Source of the DNA: Silene conica
Taxonomy: Eukaryota > Streptophyta > Magnoliopsida > Caryophyllales > Caryophyllaceae
NCBI GenBank assembly: GCA_029255685.2
Contig: CM055318.2
Coordinates: 67,427,136 to 67,491,135, forward strand
Length of the DNA: 64,000 nt
Direction: 5' to 3'
The translations under genes and the position numbers were made by a program. Positions 1 to 13,092 of the stretch are shown in pieces. Within the stretch, counting starts at the first letter, position 1, and each line of letters opens with the position of its first letter. A model generated the notes under the pieces. It saw nothing but the letters and a program-made list of their open reading frames with translations. It was not told the DNA's origin and ran no database searches.

Positions 1-188
1 GTAACTTTCTAAATATAGTAGCGTCTAAAAATAGTAACTCCTAAAAAAAAATAAACACTTGGGTTTTGAAATTCAAACATTCAAATTATTAAATTAAGAC
101 CCATATCAAAATATACCATAAATACAATATTACACCATCATTACTAATTATATTATCCATAAATACCAAATATTATTAAAACTAGTAG

Positions 189-189
<1 letters not shown>

Positions 190-238
<49 letters not shown>
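190..238. repeat. ATT microsatellite, short allele
   Basis: About 48 bp of (TAA)n in the left Tekay LTR. The same position in the right LTR (9114-9235) holds about 120 bp, so the tract has changed length since insertion, when the two LTRs were identical. Confidence 0.9.
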
Positions 239-456
239 GAAATAACAAAATAAGACTCAACAACAAAGTGTAAAAAAAAAAACGAATTAACCCAACAGCC
301 CCAACCCGTCTCCACCTTCACCGCGACTTCGACCCACCACCAAAGCCTAGCCCACCAATTCGACCACCAGCAGACCACCCCCTTCGACACAACTAACAAC
401 CCACTACCTCCCTGACACCATCAAACCCCTCGACAACCGCCGGTGAGTCAGACCCT

Positions 457-1739
457 TGTTGGAGGAAGTGTCCTCGACAATAGTGTGTTGACGTAATTAA
501 AACTCATTTGAATGAAACACAACTGGGAGTGTTACTCTTTTAAAGTCAACTGATCAACATTTATCGATAATGATTGGCTGTCTAGAGTTTGACATTATCG
601 TCATATGATGGTGGTGATAAGTTGATCCCTTAAGGTCATATCTTTAAGGAATTCCGTCTCAATGGAATAATTAATTAATATTGTATTGGATACGAATTAA
701 TTAATAACTAGAAACTTGGAAATGATTTTACGTGACGAAAATTATTGTAATGGGGTTATAATAATAATTGTCAAAGTAATTGTTTTATTACACGATTTTT
801 ATTTATTCGTTTGGGAAACGATTAAATTGAGAATTAACGCGGTTGATCATAAAATTACAAAGAGTTGTAATTAAAATTATGATATTACATTTTTATAAGA
901 TGGTAATTTCGAATTACTAGAGAGATTATTTAAATGCTATAAAATTGTGAATTATGAATTTTAAAGAGTTAAAATTGCATAATTAACAATTTATGTCATG
1001 TGTTATGAGACATGTGTGACATATTACAAATTAACACAATTGACAAAAATAAAATGGGTCTATATTAAGCCCCATAATGAACCGTGTAATGTGTATGTGT
1101 GTATGATGTTTGTGTGCAAGAATGAACAAAGTGATTATGTGTCTTACACATAAAGCATCTTGTAAGGAATATTTCACCCTTTTGTGTAAGTAAAAGTGGA
1201 GCATGCATTGGCCTTGGATGGCTTGCTTGGCCGGCCATATGCTCTCACTTGTGAGCATATTTTGCTCTATATATTGCACTACAATACTCACTACAAGCTT
1301 AAGTGTGGTGTTGGTAGCTTATTCATTCATACACAACATACATCCAACATCTTATTCTCATCTTCTCTTAGAAAATAGTTCTCTAAGTTTAGTAAATCAT
1401 TTCTAGTACTAATAATATTAAGAGTAATATTATTACTAACTCTAGTTTACTTATACTAATTTTCTAGTAACAAAATTAGTATTAGTTTGAGATCGGGTCC
1501 TTGATACGTATCTTTTGGAGACGATTTTTCTTAGATCGTTGTAAGGGTATTTCGGGTTTTGAAGACTCAAATAATAGGTGATTATTGAGTATAAACCTTC
1601 TAAAACCAATGTAAGGATTATCTCATCTTATGATATCATCATGCATGCATAAGATCTATTTAAGTTTTATGACCTAAACTTAAAGAAACAAAACTCACAT
1701 TAGATATGAGTATAATATAAGGGAGCTTAATTCCCAACA
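457..1739 (+). mobile_element. Copia-type solo LTR inserted in the Tekay LTR
   Basis: The insertion starts TGTTGGAGG and ends TTCCCAACA, the terminal form usual for Ty1/copia LTRs. It is flanked by the 5-bp duplication ACCCT (452-456 and 1740-1744). The uninterrupted target is visible in the other Tekay LTR near 9453. There is no internal domain, so it is a solo LTR left by recombination between two LTRs. Its first 30 bases resemble the LTR at 54518. It carries a nested stem-loop at 552-627, with outer arms GATCAAC and GTTGATC and inner arms CGATAATG and CATTATCG. Strand is assigned by similarity to the 54518 LTR. Confidence 0.9.
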
Positions 1740-2784
1740 ACCCTAACCCACCAATCCAGGTCTGACTCCCACCTATGCTCCCTGTACCGATATTCAGACC
1801 CCCAACGACACAAGCAAACACCACTGACCTCCCCTGAAACTGCCACCCCGACACACCCTGACATGCGTACAAGACACCACGGTGGTACCACCGCATCGAC
1901 CTCCCCCGAGTCAGCGGTGGTGCCACCCCCAAAACAACCAGTCAACCGGAAGTAAAAAGGATCTGAAAACGAAACAGGAAACGAAACCCCTGTACGACAC
2001 CCTATACACCACTTGAGATCACCTAGACAACCACCCTAACACTTCCCTGGTCACCACCTGTTCCTCCACCCCTTATCCCTCAAGAACGAGAGTCAGATTT
2101 GCGTCGACACCATGAAAAACACGACTGATCAGACTCTGTTTTAACGCAATAAGAGGACAGTGTGTACGACAGACGCCTGGAAACCGCCTTCCCTGGCGTT
2201 ACACGGGGGTTGACACAGCCACGACAAGGACTTAAACAAGACAACCAAGAACATACATTATGAATACGTAAAGAGCAGATGCCTATAACCTGCATACATG
2301 ATTAAATTAATACCCCAAAACCATGCGACAGAACCCAGGAAAACAGAACGTGTTGAGCGTACCTATTCTGGGTCAATTCGAAGGGTCCTAAGATCAGTTA
2401 ATCTGGCCGTGAATACCTTCCTCCTCCTCTTTGTGGTGGCGGCAGTAGGTTTAGTGTGATGATTGTGTAGAGAGTAGCTTAGGGTTAGGTCAGAATTACC
2501 TCTTATATGACGGCATAAGAAGGATTGTGTGAGGTGTTTGTTGCATCTTTTAGGGTTTAGAGGGGATTAGGGTTAGACGAGAATGGGTTGTTTAAAGTGT
2601 TGGGTACACAAACGAGGCCCAAGTCTCATAGGTCTAAAGGTATCGTGATCGATCCCCATGGTCGACTTATACAACGCCATTAAATAAAATATCTATCGAA
2701 TGCACAACGCGTTTAAATACTATTGACACAACAATCATAAAACAATTCTCGTACTAAGGTTAACTAAAAGTTCGGGGTATCACA

Positions 2785-2800
2785 GTCTTCCCTCCTAAAA
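2785..2800 (-). other. Polypurine tract of the Tekay element
   Basis: On the minus strand a purine-rich run (AGGAGGGAAGAC) directly precedes the 3' LTR start TGTGATACC. This is the plus-strand primer site used in reverse transcription. About 140 bp of non-coding 3' leader separate it from the end of pol. Confidence 0.75.
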
Positions 2801-2941
2801 AGGAACTTCGTCCCGAAGTTCAGTCATACTAAGGCGATAAGCAAATCAACTCATGTGAACTTGGGACACAAAATATCAATTAAACCACAGAATGTTACAT
2901 TCCATCCCCCTTAAAGAAAAGTTACGTCCGCGTAACTTACC

Positions 2942-5900
2942 TCAGTCGAATAAATGTGGATAGCGCTCTCTCATGGATGTCTCAGGCTCCCACGTAGCCT
3001 CTTCCCGATTATGATTGGTCCACAGAACTTTCACCAAGGACGTCTCCCCATTGCGAGTTTTTCGTACCTTCCTGTCCAGGATCTCTTTCGGAGTCTCAAT
3101 GTATGCCAACTGCTCATCTACCTCAATCACCTCATGCTGAAGCACATGTGAGGGATCACTCACGTATTTTCTCAGCTGGGACACATGGAACACATTATGG
3201 ACCTTGGATAGGGTTGGAGGCAAAGCTAAGCGATATGCCACCTCTCCAACTCTGTCCAAGATCTCAAATGGCCCAATAAACTTCTGACTCAGTTTGCCAC
3301 GCTTGCCGAACCTCATCACACCCTTCATTGGAGAGACTTTCAGTAGAACCTTCTCTCCGGCCTCAAATGAAATATCGCTCCTCTTCAGATCGGCATAACT
3401 CTTCTGTCGATCCTGAGCGGCCCTCATTCTCTGTCGAATAATCTGAACCTGCTCCACCATCTCCTGAATCATATCTGGCCCTAAAGTCACCACATCAGCC
3501 CGATCATCCCAACACACAGGGCTCCGACACTTCCTCCCATACAACGCCTCAAAAGGAGCCATCCCAATACTGGCATGATAGCTGTTGTTATACGAAAACT
3601 CTATCAACCCCAATCGGTCCTCCCAAGATCCTCCGAACTCAAGTACGCACGCCCCCAACATGTCCTCAAGAGTCTGAATCGTCCTCTCAGTCTGACCGAC
3701 AGTAGCCGGATGAAAAGCTGTACTCATCTTCAACTGGATACCCAAAGCAGCCTGCAACTCCTGCCAAAATCTGGATATAAACCTCGAGTCTCGATCTGAA
3801 ACAATGTCCTTGGGTACGCCATGTAGTTTGATTACATTCTGAACATATGACTTAGCCAACTCGGCTTTACTCCAGGTATCTTTCATGGGAATAAAGTGAG
3901 CCGACTTGGTCAAACGATCCACGATCACCCAAATCATGTTGTTGCCCCTCTGAGTTCGAGGCAACCCCACGATAAAGTCCATCGAAATTTTCTCCCACTT
4001 CCACTCTGGCACATCTAACGGTTGCACCTTCCCTTGAGGTCTCTTATGCTCCCCTTTCACTCGTTGACACGTCAAACACCTCGAGACAAACTCTGCAACT
4101 TCCTTCTTCATGTTAGGCCACCAGAACGTCTTCTTAAGGTCCTTATACAGCTTATCACCCCCTGGGTGAACGGAATAAGGGGTAGCATGAGCTTCAGTCA
4201 GGATTTTCTTCTTTAGCTCCTCAACATTTGGTACACACCATCGTCCACCGAACCTCAAACTACCGTCGGTATGAATACTGAACTTGGATGCCTCATCACC
4301 AACCCCATTTTCCACCATCAAACGCCACTTCTAGATTTTCTCATCGTTCTTCTGTAACTCCCGAATCTCCCCATACAGCTCGGGCTCCACTGTCAAATCA
4401 CCAAGGGTATCCCCTTTCCGGATCATAAAAATTCCCATCTCTCTCAATTCGTCATGCAACCTCACTCTCGATCTGGCACAACTCAAAGCATGTACTGACT
4501 TCCTACTTAGAGCGTCAGTTACCACATTCGCCTTGCCCTCGTGGTAGACAATCTGCATATATTAATCTCCGATCAACTCCATCCACCTCCTCTGCCTCAT
4601 GTTCAACTCTTTCTGGGTGTAGATATATTTCAGGCTCTTATGATCAGAAAACACCTTAAAAGTGGCTCCATAAAGGTAATGACACCACAATTTCAGTGCA
4701 AAGACCACAGCGCCCAATTCCAAATCATGAGTCGGATAATTCTCTTCGTAGGTCTTCAACTGGCGAGAAGCATACGCGATCACTCTCCCATTCTGCATTA
4801 GCACACAACCCAACCCATGCTTTGAAGCGTCGGTATATACTTCGAAATTATCACTCCCAACTGGCAAGGCCAGGATAGGAGCTGTTGTCAGGCGTTCCTT
4901 AAGGGTTAGGAATGCCTTCTCACAACTCTCATCCCAGACAAAACGGTTCTCCTTCCTCATCAACGACGTCAACGGCTTCGCTATCTTTGAAAAATCCTTG
5001 ACAAATCTCCGATAATAACCAGCTAAACCAAGGAAGCTTCGAATCTCACTCACATTCTTCGGACTTTGCCACTTAGTCACTGCCTCGATCTTACTAGGGT
5101 CAACAGCCACTCCCTCCTTTGAAATTACATGCCCCAGAAATGCCACTTTCTCCAACCAGAACTCACACTTGCTCAACTTAACATTGAGCTTATGCTCCTC
5201 CAAGGTCTGAAGTACTTTCCTCAAATGGTCTTCGTGCTCTTCTGCATTCTTGGAATATACCAGGATATCATCGATAAATACCACCACAAACTTGTCCAGG
5301 TACGGGCTGAAGACTCGGTTCATCAAGTCCATGAACACAGCTGGAGCATTAGTCAATCCAAAAGGCATAACCACAAATTCATAGTGGCCATACCTCGTTC
5401 GGAAAGCGGTCTTCGGAATATCTTCATCCTTTATCCTCAACTGATGATACCCGGATCTCAAATCAATCTTGGAGAAAACCCCAGCTCCACTTAACTGATC
5501 GAACAAGTCGTCAATTCTCGGCAAAGGATAACGGTTCTTGATGGTTACATTGTTCAGCTCTCGGTAGTCAACACACAACCTCAAACTCCCATCCTTCTTC
5601 TTCACAAATAAGACAGGTGCACCCCAGGGCGACACACTGGGTCGAATGAACCCTTTTTCAGCTAGTTCATCCAACTGCTTCTTCAATTCCTCCATCTCTT
5701 TAGGTCCCATACGGTATGGTGATTTAGATATCGGTCTCGCTCCTGGTTTTAGGTCAATGGAAAACTCCACTTCCCTCCTCGGCGGTAACCCTGGCACGTC
5801 GTCTCGAAACACTCCCTCAAACTCCCGTACCACAGGTATCTCACTAGTCTTGAGAGTCTCAGCCTCACAATTCCACATTTGACACAAGATTAGGCTCTCT

Positions 5901-7543
5901 CCTTTCCGCAAACTAGACTTCAGGGTGTTGACAGATATGAATTTAATTTTTGGCTTGACTCGGTATCCCTTGTAAGAAACCCTCACTCCTTTAGGGCCCT
6001 TCAAGGAAATTTTCTTTTGATGACAGTCGATAAAAGCCCTATACTTCCCCAGCCAGTCCATCCCTAAGATCACCTCAAAACCCCCCAGCGGAAATTCTAT
6101 GAGGTCACAATAGAAAATTGCTTCCCCGATTTTAATGGGTATACTTCCATAAACTCTATTACAAGCTATTGACTCTCCTGAAGGTATGGTCACTGAATCT
6201 GCGACCCAGTCGAATCTCTCCAGTCCCAAAGCCTTAACATGATCCCTAGACACAAACGAATGGGTGGCACCGGAATCGAAAAGTACGAAGGTAGGTGTAG
6301 AGTTTACAAGAAAAGTACCGGTTACCACATGCGCATCCTCCTGAGCTGCCTGCTTTCCCATGGCAAAGACCTTGCCACTGGACTTGACCCCACTTTGGCT
6401 GGCAGAAGATGTCCCAGCCTGCTGATTTCCTGCCGTCTCCGTCTTGTTGTTGTTCCCACTTCCATTGTACTGATTCTGATATGAACGCTTCTGATTGTTG
6501 TTGTTGTAGTTCCTCTGATAGTTGTTGCTGCCTCCAGACTTCGCACCCCCACCATAGTTTGTCATGGGTGTGCGATAGCCACTGCTGCCATAGGACTGAG
6601 TGCGAGGTCCCTGGTATCCAGATGTAGGTGTGCGATAACCCCCGGACTGATTCCCTCCAGAAGAGCGACATACTGCCTGCTTGTGCCCAATTTTCCCGCA
6701 GCCGAAACAGACCACTCCCACTGAACCACTACCAGAACCTCCACTCCTGAAGTTGCCCTCACTCTGGTTCCTCCCACCACCAGAGGCACTACTTCCGAAG
6801 TACCCACTGAATTTGTTAGAGCTCTGCTTTTTCGATCCTGAACCCTCAGCTACTGATTCAGCCTTCCTCTTTTCTGACTTGGACTTCTTGTCCTCTTTGA
6901 TCATATCCGAAAGCCTCTCCGCCGCCCCAGCCCTTAAATAGATGTCACGGACTGTGGTGGGCGGAGCTGCAATCAGTCTCTTCTTGACAGCGATTGATAA
7001 CCCTCTCTCAAATTTCATTGCTAGCATGGCATCGTCGAAACCCATGTCTCCCACGTAGTGCACCAACTGGATGAATTTCCTGTAGTAAGCCTCTACGGTC
7101 ATGTCCTCCGACATCTTGAATGAGTCGAACTCCTCCCTCAGCTTGCTCTTTTGGAATTCTGGTAGAAACACCTCGTTCAAGACCCCCTTGAATGCGTCCC
7201 AAGGAACAAATGCGGTTCCATCCTCTGTAGCTGCTTCCCGGATCTCTCCCTTATTCGCGGTCCACCAGTCTCCAGCCATACCCCTCAGATAGTGGGCAGC
7301 CTGGTCCACCCTCAGTTCTTCGGGGCAATCCACCAGTTCGAATAGGTTACTGAATTCTCTGCACCAGGCCCCCAACAAATGAGGCTCACCCTCCCCGGTG
7401 AATTGGGTGGGGTGGTGCCTTGCAATTATCGTGCTCATCTTAGCGGAGTCCATACGTTTGGCCTTTAGAGCCGCATTCTCAGCTCGTAATTGGTCTAACT
7501 CCTCTTGAGTGATGTTAACGGCATTATCTCTTCGCGGAGGCAT
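2942..7543 (-). pseudogene. gag-pol: Ty3/gypsy Tekay/Del chromovirus gag-pol polyprotein, two in-frame stops
   Basis: One continuous frame encodes the whole element. I place the start at 7543 (MPPRRDN) rather than the upstream ATG at 7618, because chromovirus Gag usually begins with this kind of sequence. In order: Gag core; CCHC zinc knuckle (CX2CX4HX4C, near residue 277); protease with DSGATHS (near 418); reverse transcriptase with FIDD in place of YVDD (near 753); RNase H with YTDAS (near 900); integrase with a zinc-binding region and the three acidic catalytic positions; and a C-terminal chromodomain. That domain order and the chromodomain place it in the Tekay/Del clade. TAA at 4562-4564 cuts the frame in the RNase H region and TAG at 4331-4333 in the linker before integrase. 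The frame is otherwise open, so decay is recent. It cannot make a full polyprotein as it stands unless the stops are read through. Confidence 0.93.
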
Positions 7544-8077
7544 ACTATAAAACAAGAAAGAAATGAGTCCCGACGTACATGGGTTCCCATTTGGTTTAGG
7601 GCTATGTTCCCTAAGCATTAAAATCTATAAACACTTATTATATAATGTAGTTTTCTTCTATAACATGGCTCAGGGATCACATAACCGCATATCACTAGAC
7701 ATGATGAAAGAAGAATTACTAGCATGTTTCAAATCACTTAACATACCACCACAATATACACCTTTTATTCAAACAAATGAAGATTCATTCATGCTCATGC
7801 CCCTTCCGGCTTTTCCAAAAGTCAATTATACTCAGAATTCTCATAACATACTTATCACAGTATGCTATCACTTCCACCACCTCCTATTCTACCCTTTTCT
7901 CTCGTATATGCACTCTGGGTTCCCGGGTAAAACTGATAGGGCCTATGGTTCGGTGTGAGGGGGCCCCAGACTCATACTTTGCCTTTAGTGTGCTCCTAAC
8001 AGTCCTATCCCGGGGTTCATTTTATTTAGACTCTCCTACATTCATTGGGTTCATTAGGTTAGGCCTGAGGATCGTTC
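7544..8077 (-). other. 5' untranslated leader of the Tekay element
   Basis: Non-coding leader between the primer-binding site and gag on the minus strand, about 530 bp. An in-frame upstream ATG at 7618 would add 25 residues. I found no other feature in it. Confidence 0.7.
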
Positions 8078-8089
8078 GCTCTGATACCA
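8078..8089 (-). other. tRNA-iMet primer-binding site (Tekay)
   Basis: The minus strand reads TGGTATCAGAGC three bases after the 5' LTR end. This is the standard complement to the 3' end of plant initiator methionine tRNA, and it fixes the element's orientation. Confidence 0.93.
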
Positions 8090-8500
8090 CTTTGTAACAC
8101 CCCCATTTATTTAAGGGCCTGTACTAGGACTCCTCAGATAAATAAAGGTGTTACCATCCCGGTTTCCCGAGGCAGTAGATACAAAGGAAGATAAACAGTA
8201 CTTTAAATAGCAATTAACTCAAGTTTGTCCTTACATCCGTAACCAAAAGTCTTAACAACATAAATAAAGTACAACTCATTTAAACTGACTAAGGCGATCT
8301 AGACATCTAAACTGGTCCGGATCCAAGCTCTTCCTCCCATAGCTCCCCCTTAGTCTCAGCCACCTGTCAATCTGCTCCCCAAAATTGGTTCATCACAGGT
8401 GATCACGAATACACAGGGTCAACCACAAGGTTGAGTAGAGAAAACTGTAAATAAACCACATTACTATAAATAGAAAGCTGAACTTCTCCACTCCGAATCA

Positions 8501-8630
8501 CAGACCCTTTTTCTCCGCACCAAACACAGACCCTTTATCTCCGCACCAAACACAGACCCTTTATCTCCGCACCAAACACAGACCCTTTATCTCCGCACCA
8601 AACACAGACCCTTTATCTCCGCACCATATC
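8501..8630. repeat. 26-bp minisatellite, five copies, in the Tekay LTR
   Basis: Units begin CAGACCCTTT at 8501, 8527, 8553, 8579 and 8605. The copies are almost identical. The matching part of the other LTR is outside the window, so copy number cannot be compared. Confidence 0.9.
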
Positions 8631-9113
8631 GTATCACAGAATTATATACCACAATATACCAGTCATATAACAATATATATGAACATGATTAATATCAACC
8701 AATATCAGATTACACATCTCATATATGTAGTATTCCCCTACCTCAAACTGAAGAAGAAATGATAACTGCGCGACTGCCTCTAAAAATGCTCCACACGGAA
8801 ACTTCCACCTAGATACGTATTACTTTAATTAATACTTTCCTAATTCTCGTAATACATGTACACATTCTATTTATAGACACCTCCTATATTTAGAAAGCTT
8901 CCCAACAACCGAGTTACCCAAAATAGTAACTTTCTAAATATAGTAGCGTCTAAAAATAGTAACTCCTAAAAAAAAAAAAAACACTTGGGTTTTGAAATTC
9001 AAACATTCAAATTATTAAATTAAGACCCATATCAAAATATACCATAAATACAATATTACACCATCATTACTAATTATATTATCCATAAATACCAAATATT
9101 ATTAAAACTAGTA

Positions 9114-9236
<123 letters not shown>

Positions 9237-10160
9237 GAAATAACAAAATAAGACTCAACAACAAAGTGTACAAACAAAAAACGAATTAACCCAACAGCCC
9301 CAACCCGTCTCCACCTTCACCGCGACTTCGACCCACCACCAAAGCCTAGCCCACCAATTCGACCACCAGCAGACCACCCCCTTCGACACAACTAACAACC
9401 CACTACCTCCCTGACACCATCAAACCCCTCGACAACCGCCGGTGAGTCAGACCCTAACCCACTAATCCAGGTCTGACTCCCACCTATGCTCCCTGTACCG
9501 ATATTCAGACCCCCAACGACACAAGCAAACACCACTGACCTCCCCTGAAACTGCCACCCCGACACACCCTGACATGCGTACAAGACACCACGGTGGTACC
9601 ACCGCATCGACCTCCCCCGAGTCAGCGGTGGTGCCACCCCCAAAACAACCAGTCAACCGGAAGTAAAAAGGATCTGAAAACGAAACAGGAAACGAAACCC
9701 CTGTACGACACCCTATACACCACTTGAGACCACCTAGACAACCACCCTAACACTTCCCTGGTCCTAAGATCAGTTAATCTGGCCGTGAATACCTTCCTCC
9801 TCCTCTTTGTGGTGGCGGCAGTAGGTTTAGTGTGATGATTGTGTAGAGAGTAGCTTAGGGTTAGGTCAGAATTACCTCTTATATGACGGCATAAGAAGGA
9901 TTGTGTGAGGTGTTTGTTGCATATTTTAGGGTTTAGAGGGGATTAGGGTTAGACGAGAATGGGTTGTTTAAAGTGTTGGGTACACAAATGAGGCCCAAGT
10001 CTCATAGGTCTAAAGGTATCGTGATCGATCCCCATGGTCGACTTATACAACGCCATTAAATAAAATATCTATCGAATGCACAACGCGTTTAAATACTATT
10101 GACACAACAATCATAAAACAATTCTCGTACTAAGGTTAACTAAAAGTTCGGGGTATCACA

Positions 10161-12340
10161 GTCTTTTACAATCTGAAAAATGCACATGGTTGCAAGGCTC
10201 AAGGCAAACTACTCAAGGCTCAAGGCAAACCACTTAAGGTAAGGAGTGTAAGAGAGAACCTTCCTTTTGTAGGTCTTATGGCCAAAAAAGGAAAAAGTAA
10301 ACTTTCTTCTTTTTCTAGCCCTTAGACCTCATGTGCATTGTGAGCTTTTGAATTTCAAATTAATTTCTTTCAGTTTGTAAAACATTTGAAATATGTAAAT
10401 GAACCAAAACACCAACAAATTTTGATAGAAATATTTTTCGAAATATAATCTCCATGACCGTACTAGAAACCCCAGTTGTAACAGTCTGTTGGACTGTTGC
10501 AAGGATTTTGCACCTCTAACAAATACGAATGAATGTTAAACTACCTTGCTTACAACAGATTCCTAGACTTGGCCTTCTCTTGTCTTTGCTTGCATCTTGA
10601 CATATGATCTTGTGATCTTCAATGAGCTTTATGTCACTTTGCTAATCTCTTGTACTAATCAAGCAAACATTAGATTAATCAAGGTAACTTGCCATCATCA
10701 ACATATTGTGTTCTAACAAACAATAATACTTTAAACAATAATTGTCCCCCTTTTCAAAATATCCTGAAATTAAATTTAACTCAACATAAAATATGCTTTC
10801 AAACGGAATGTTTTATGGGAAAAAAATTACAATCAATAATAAATTTTAGAATATTTTAACAATAATACTTTAAACAATAATTGTCCTCCTTTTCAAAATA
10901 TCCTGAAATTAAATTTAAGTCAAAATAAATTATAGTATTACCCCTCTTCTTCGATTATAATCGGACAACCGGCTATCTTTGTTACCAAGTTAATCTCCCT
11001 ACTATCCTCATTACAATCCCACCAATGACAGTATGACACACTCTAGTATTATCAACTGTAAATCACAACAACTGCCACCGTCCATAGTCCACCCACAACC
11101 ACTTACTCGTACATCATTGACCACCTAAGACCAACTCTCGGCCGCCGTATGTAATGGGATTTACATTTTAATTGAAACCACTCTTGTGCAGTAGAGAAAT
11201 GTCAGGGATAAAAAAAAACAAGCAGAAACTGAGGTAAAAAGAGGAACACCAATATTGGAAAATTGTGTTGAAAGAAGATGAAAGTATGGGTCCACGTTTG
11301 ATTTACATGTTACTCGAGTTAAAAAAAATATAGACGCAATTCCATAAAAATCGACAGGAGATAATAGCAAATTGTATTGTTAGTTAAATAAAAATTTAGA
11401 CTGTTTTAAAAAAGCACCCTAATAATTTGGAATATTACTAATAAATAACCATAAATCTTAAGCGGCTAAATAATAATAAACATTCTATTGTCTAAATAGT
11501 AGAGATTGTTTTCGCAAAATAGCGTTGCAATGAGAGTTAAGCTTTAGCTCTCGTAAAATGTGGAAACCCTGCGCATTCAACTTACAACCATTATGACATG
11601 ACATATTTCCTGATTTATACATAAACTTTTAAATGTGGAGTAGAGTTAAAGCCCTAATAGAAAGTTTCGCTCAATTAATAAAACCCAAAGACATACGAGT
11701 ATTACTTAGAATACCCCTTACAATTTTATATAAAGAGGGTTAGAGTTAGTTTAATGGTAAGTTCCTTGTAGCTAGCTTACTATTTTCATATCACATTTTA
11801 AGGTAGTTTATAATTTGAACTACCAATTCCTGTGAATATTGTAACTTAAATTTTAACTTCTTTAATCCAATGTTATTAAATTAAACTAATTTCTATTGGT
11901 TATATTTTTATAGCAGGTACAATTTTAGCAACTAACTTAATGAAGTTAGTTGAATTGTTTAAGCTATCTTACATGTAATTGTCTAGTGCTTAGCCATTAG
12001 CTTGCAATTTCTTAAAATTGGAAGCAAGTACTTAAGCCGAATAATTGAATAAGAGTTTCTATTATAAAGATAACATGAGCCTAAAATTAAAATTACCTAT
12101 GTTCTTTTTTAATTGTTATTCTCACTTTTCGAGACACTCACTTCTCTCTTCAGTATCTCTCAAAATATATAACTAAATATATTAAAATGTATACTCATAT
12201 TAAAGCTTTATTCGTAAAGAGTTAAGCTTTATTCGTAAAGAATTTTATGCTGTGATTTTTATAAATTTTTCAACCAATATATTTTTGTAGAAATTGAATT
12301 CGAAGGCTCACCTTGTATAATAAAAACGTCAATTATTTTA
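10161..12340. other. Anonymous AT-rich flank, no gene seen
   Basis: The stretch 10161-10718 has the look of the end of a copia LTR: it ends TTCTAACA and is followed by a purine-poor break. Without its partner I cannot prove this. A 70-bp direct repeat lies at 10719-10787 and 10858-10926. A Stowaway-like end (GGACGGAGTA) appears near 12343. No reading frame of convincing composition is present on either strand. Confidence 0.5.
10719..10926 (+). repeat. 70-bp direct repeat, period 139 bp
   Basis: Both copies begin AACAATAATACTTT (10719 and 10858) and stay similar for about 70 bp, separated by unrelated AT-rich sequence. Origin unknown. Confidence 0.8.
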
Positions 12341-12634
12341 GAACGGACGGAGTATTTAATTAGATATGAACTATGTATTCTAAATTTATTGAACTAATTT
12401 TTTACTCTGTAATTAAGAATAAGTACTAAGTGTGAAGTAAGGACATTATTTAATACAGAATGTTTCATTAACCTATTGATAAATTAACAAGGAATTGGCA
12501 AACTGTCACTGCCGAAATGCCAAGTGTCGTTGATCGGTATGATTAAAGCTCTGGATAGTTCATATAGTTTTTTACTATCTTATTCTTACGTAGAATCGAA
12601 AATGTCGTTTTCCGTTCGTACATACTCGACGAAG
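12340..12634 (+). repeat. Duplicated segment, left copy, part 1
   Basis: It aligns with 52525-52812. This copy continues at 16955-17069 and then at 51509-51770, having been split by the Mutator-like element and by the 34-kb nest. The right copy is unbroken. It codes for nothing recognisable. Confidence 0.85.
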
Positions 12635-12882
12635 CAGTTCCTGGACTATACTACCAGATGTACAATGCTATTGTACATCCAGGGACATTTTAGTCTTTTT
12701 CTTTATTATTTTTGTAAAAAAAGAAGTAAAAAAGTTAGTAATCTCATTCTTCCCCACTTCCCCTCTCCTGTAACTTATTCCCTGTTTTTCTAACTCGTCT
12801 TCATTCATCATCCAGTAAATGATTTATCTTTTTTTGCGAGAAGATTAGTCTCATTTTTATTCATCCATGTAGGGTAAAAAAA

Positions 12883-13092
12883 ATGAGATGGTGTCTTACA
12901 AAAGCTAAAAGCCAAAAGATATCTAGGAAAATGACCAAACGACAAAAAGCTCTAGATTTAGAGCATTACATCCAACCATCTACGAATATGAGGATCGCTA
13001 CTTGGACTAAGCCTAGTTTTGATGGAGAGTTTCACACTAACCGCCATATTTTAGTTTATTTAATACCATTATATAATTTTTATAATCAATGA
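12883..13092 (+). CDS. Small ORF in the MULE, unknown
   Basis: 69 codons, lysine- and glutamine-rich at the start, from ATG at 12883. I do not recognise it. It lies in the left quarter of the Mutator-like element, before the repeat array, and stops just before another short frame opens at 13093. It may be chance or a remnant of an element-encoded protein. Confidence 0.2.
   Translation: MRWCLTKAKSQKISRKMTKRQKALDLEHYIQPSTNMRIATWTKPSFDGEFHTNRHILVYLIPLYNFYNQ

Larger units (their letters stand above)
1..2784 (-). mobile_element. 3' LTR of Tekay/Del-type gypsy element (partial, runs off left edge)
   Basis: This is the left copy of a long terminal repeat whose right copy lies at 8093-10160. Position 1 corresponds to 8926, so about 830 bp of this LTR lie outside the window. 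It ends at the internal border with GGGGTATCACA, exactly as the right copy does. Because gag-pol reads on the minus strand, this is the 3' LTR. It differs from its partner by a 1.28-kb solo LTR insertion (457-1739), a shorter ATT microsatellite, and 335 bp at 2049-2383 that the right copy lacks. Confidence 0.9.

Noticed and set aside
10161..10165. Confirmed target duplication of the Tekay element (GTCTT)
   Set aside because: The other flank is outside the window. The same five bases also follow the left LTR inside the element, which may be coincidence.
10161..10718. Complete copia LTR
   Set aside because: Only one end looks right and no second copy, primer site or target duplication is visible, so I list it only as a possibility within the flank.
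11161..11370. Minus-strand 69-codon frame as a gene
   Set aside because: AT-rich, no motif, no neighbouring exons or promoter features.
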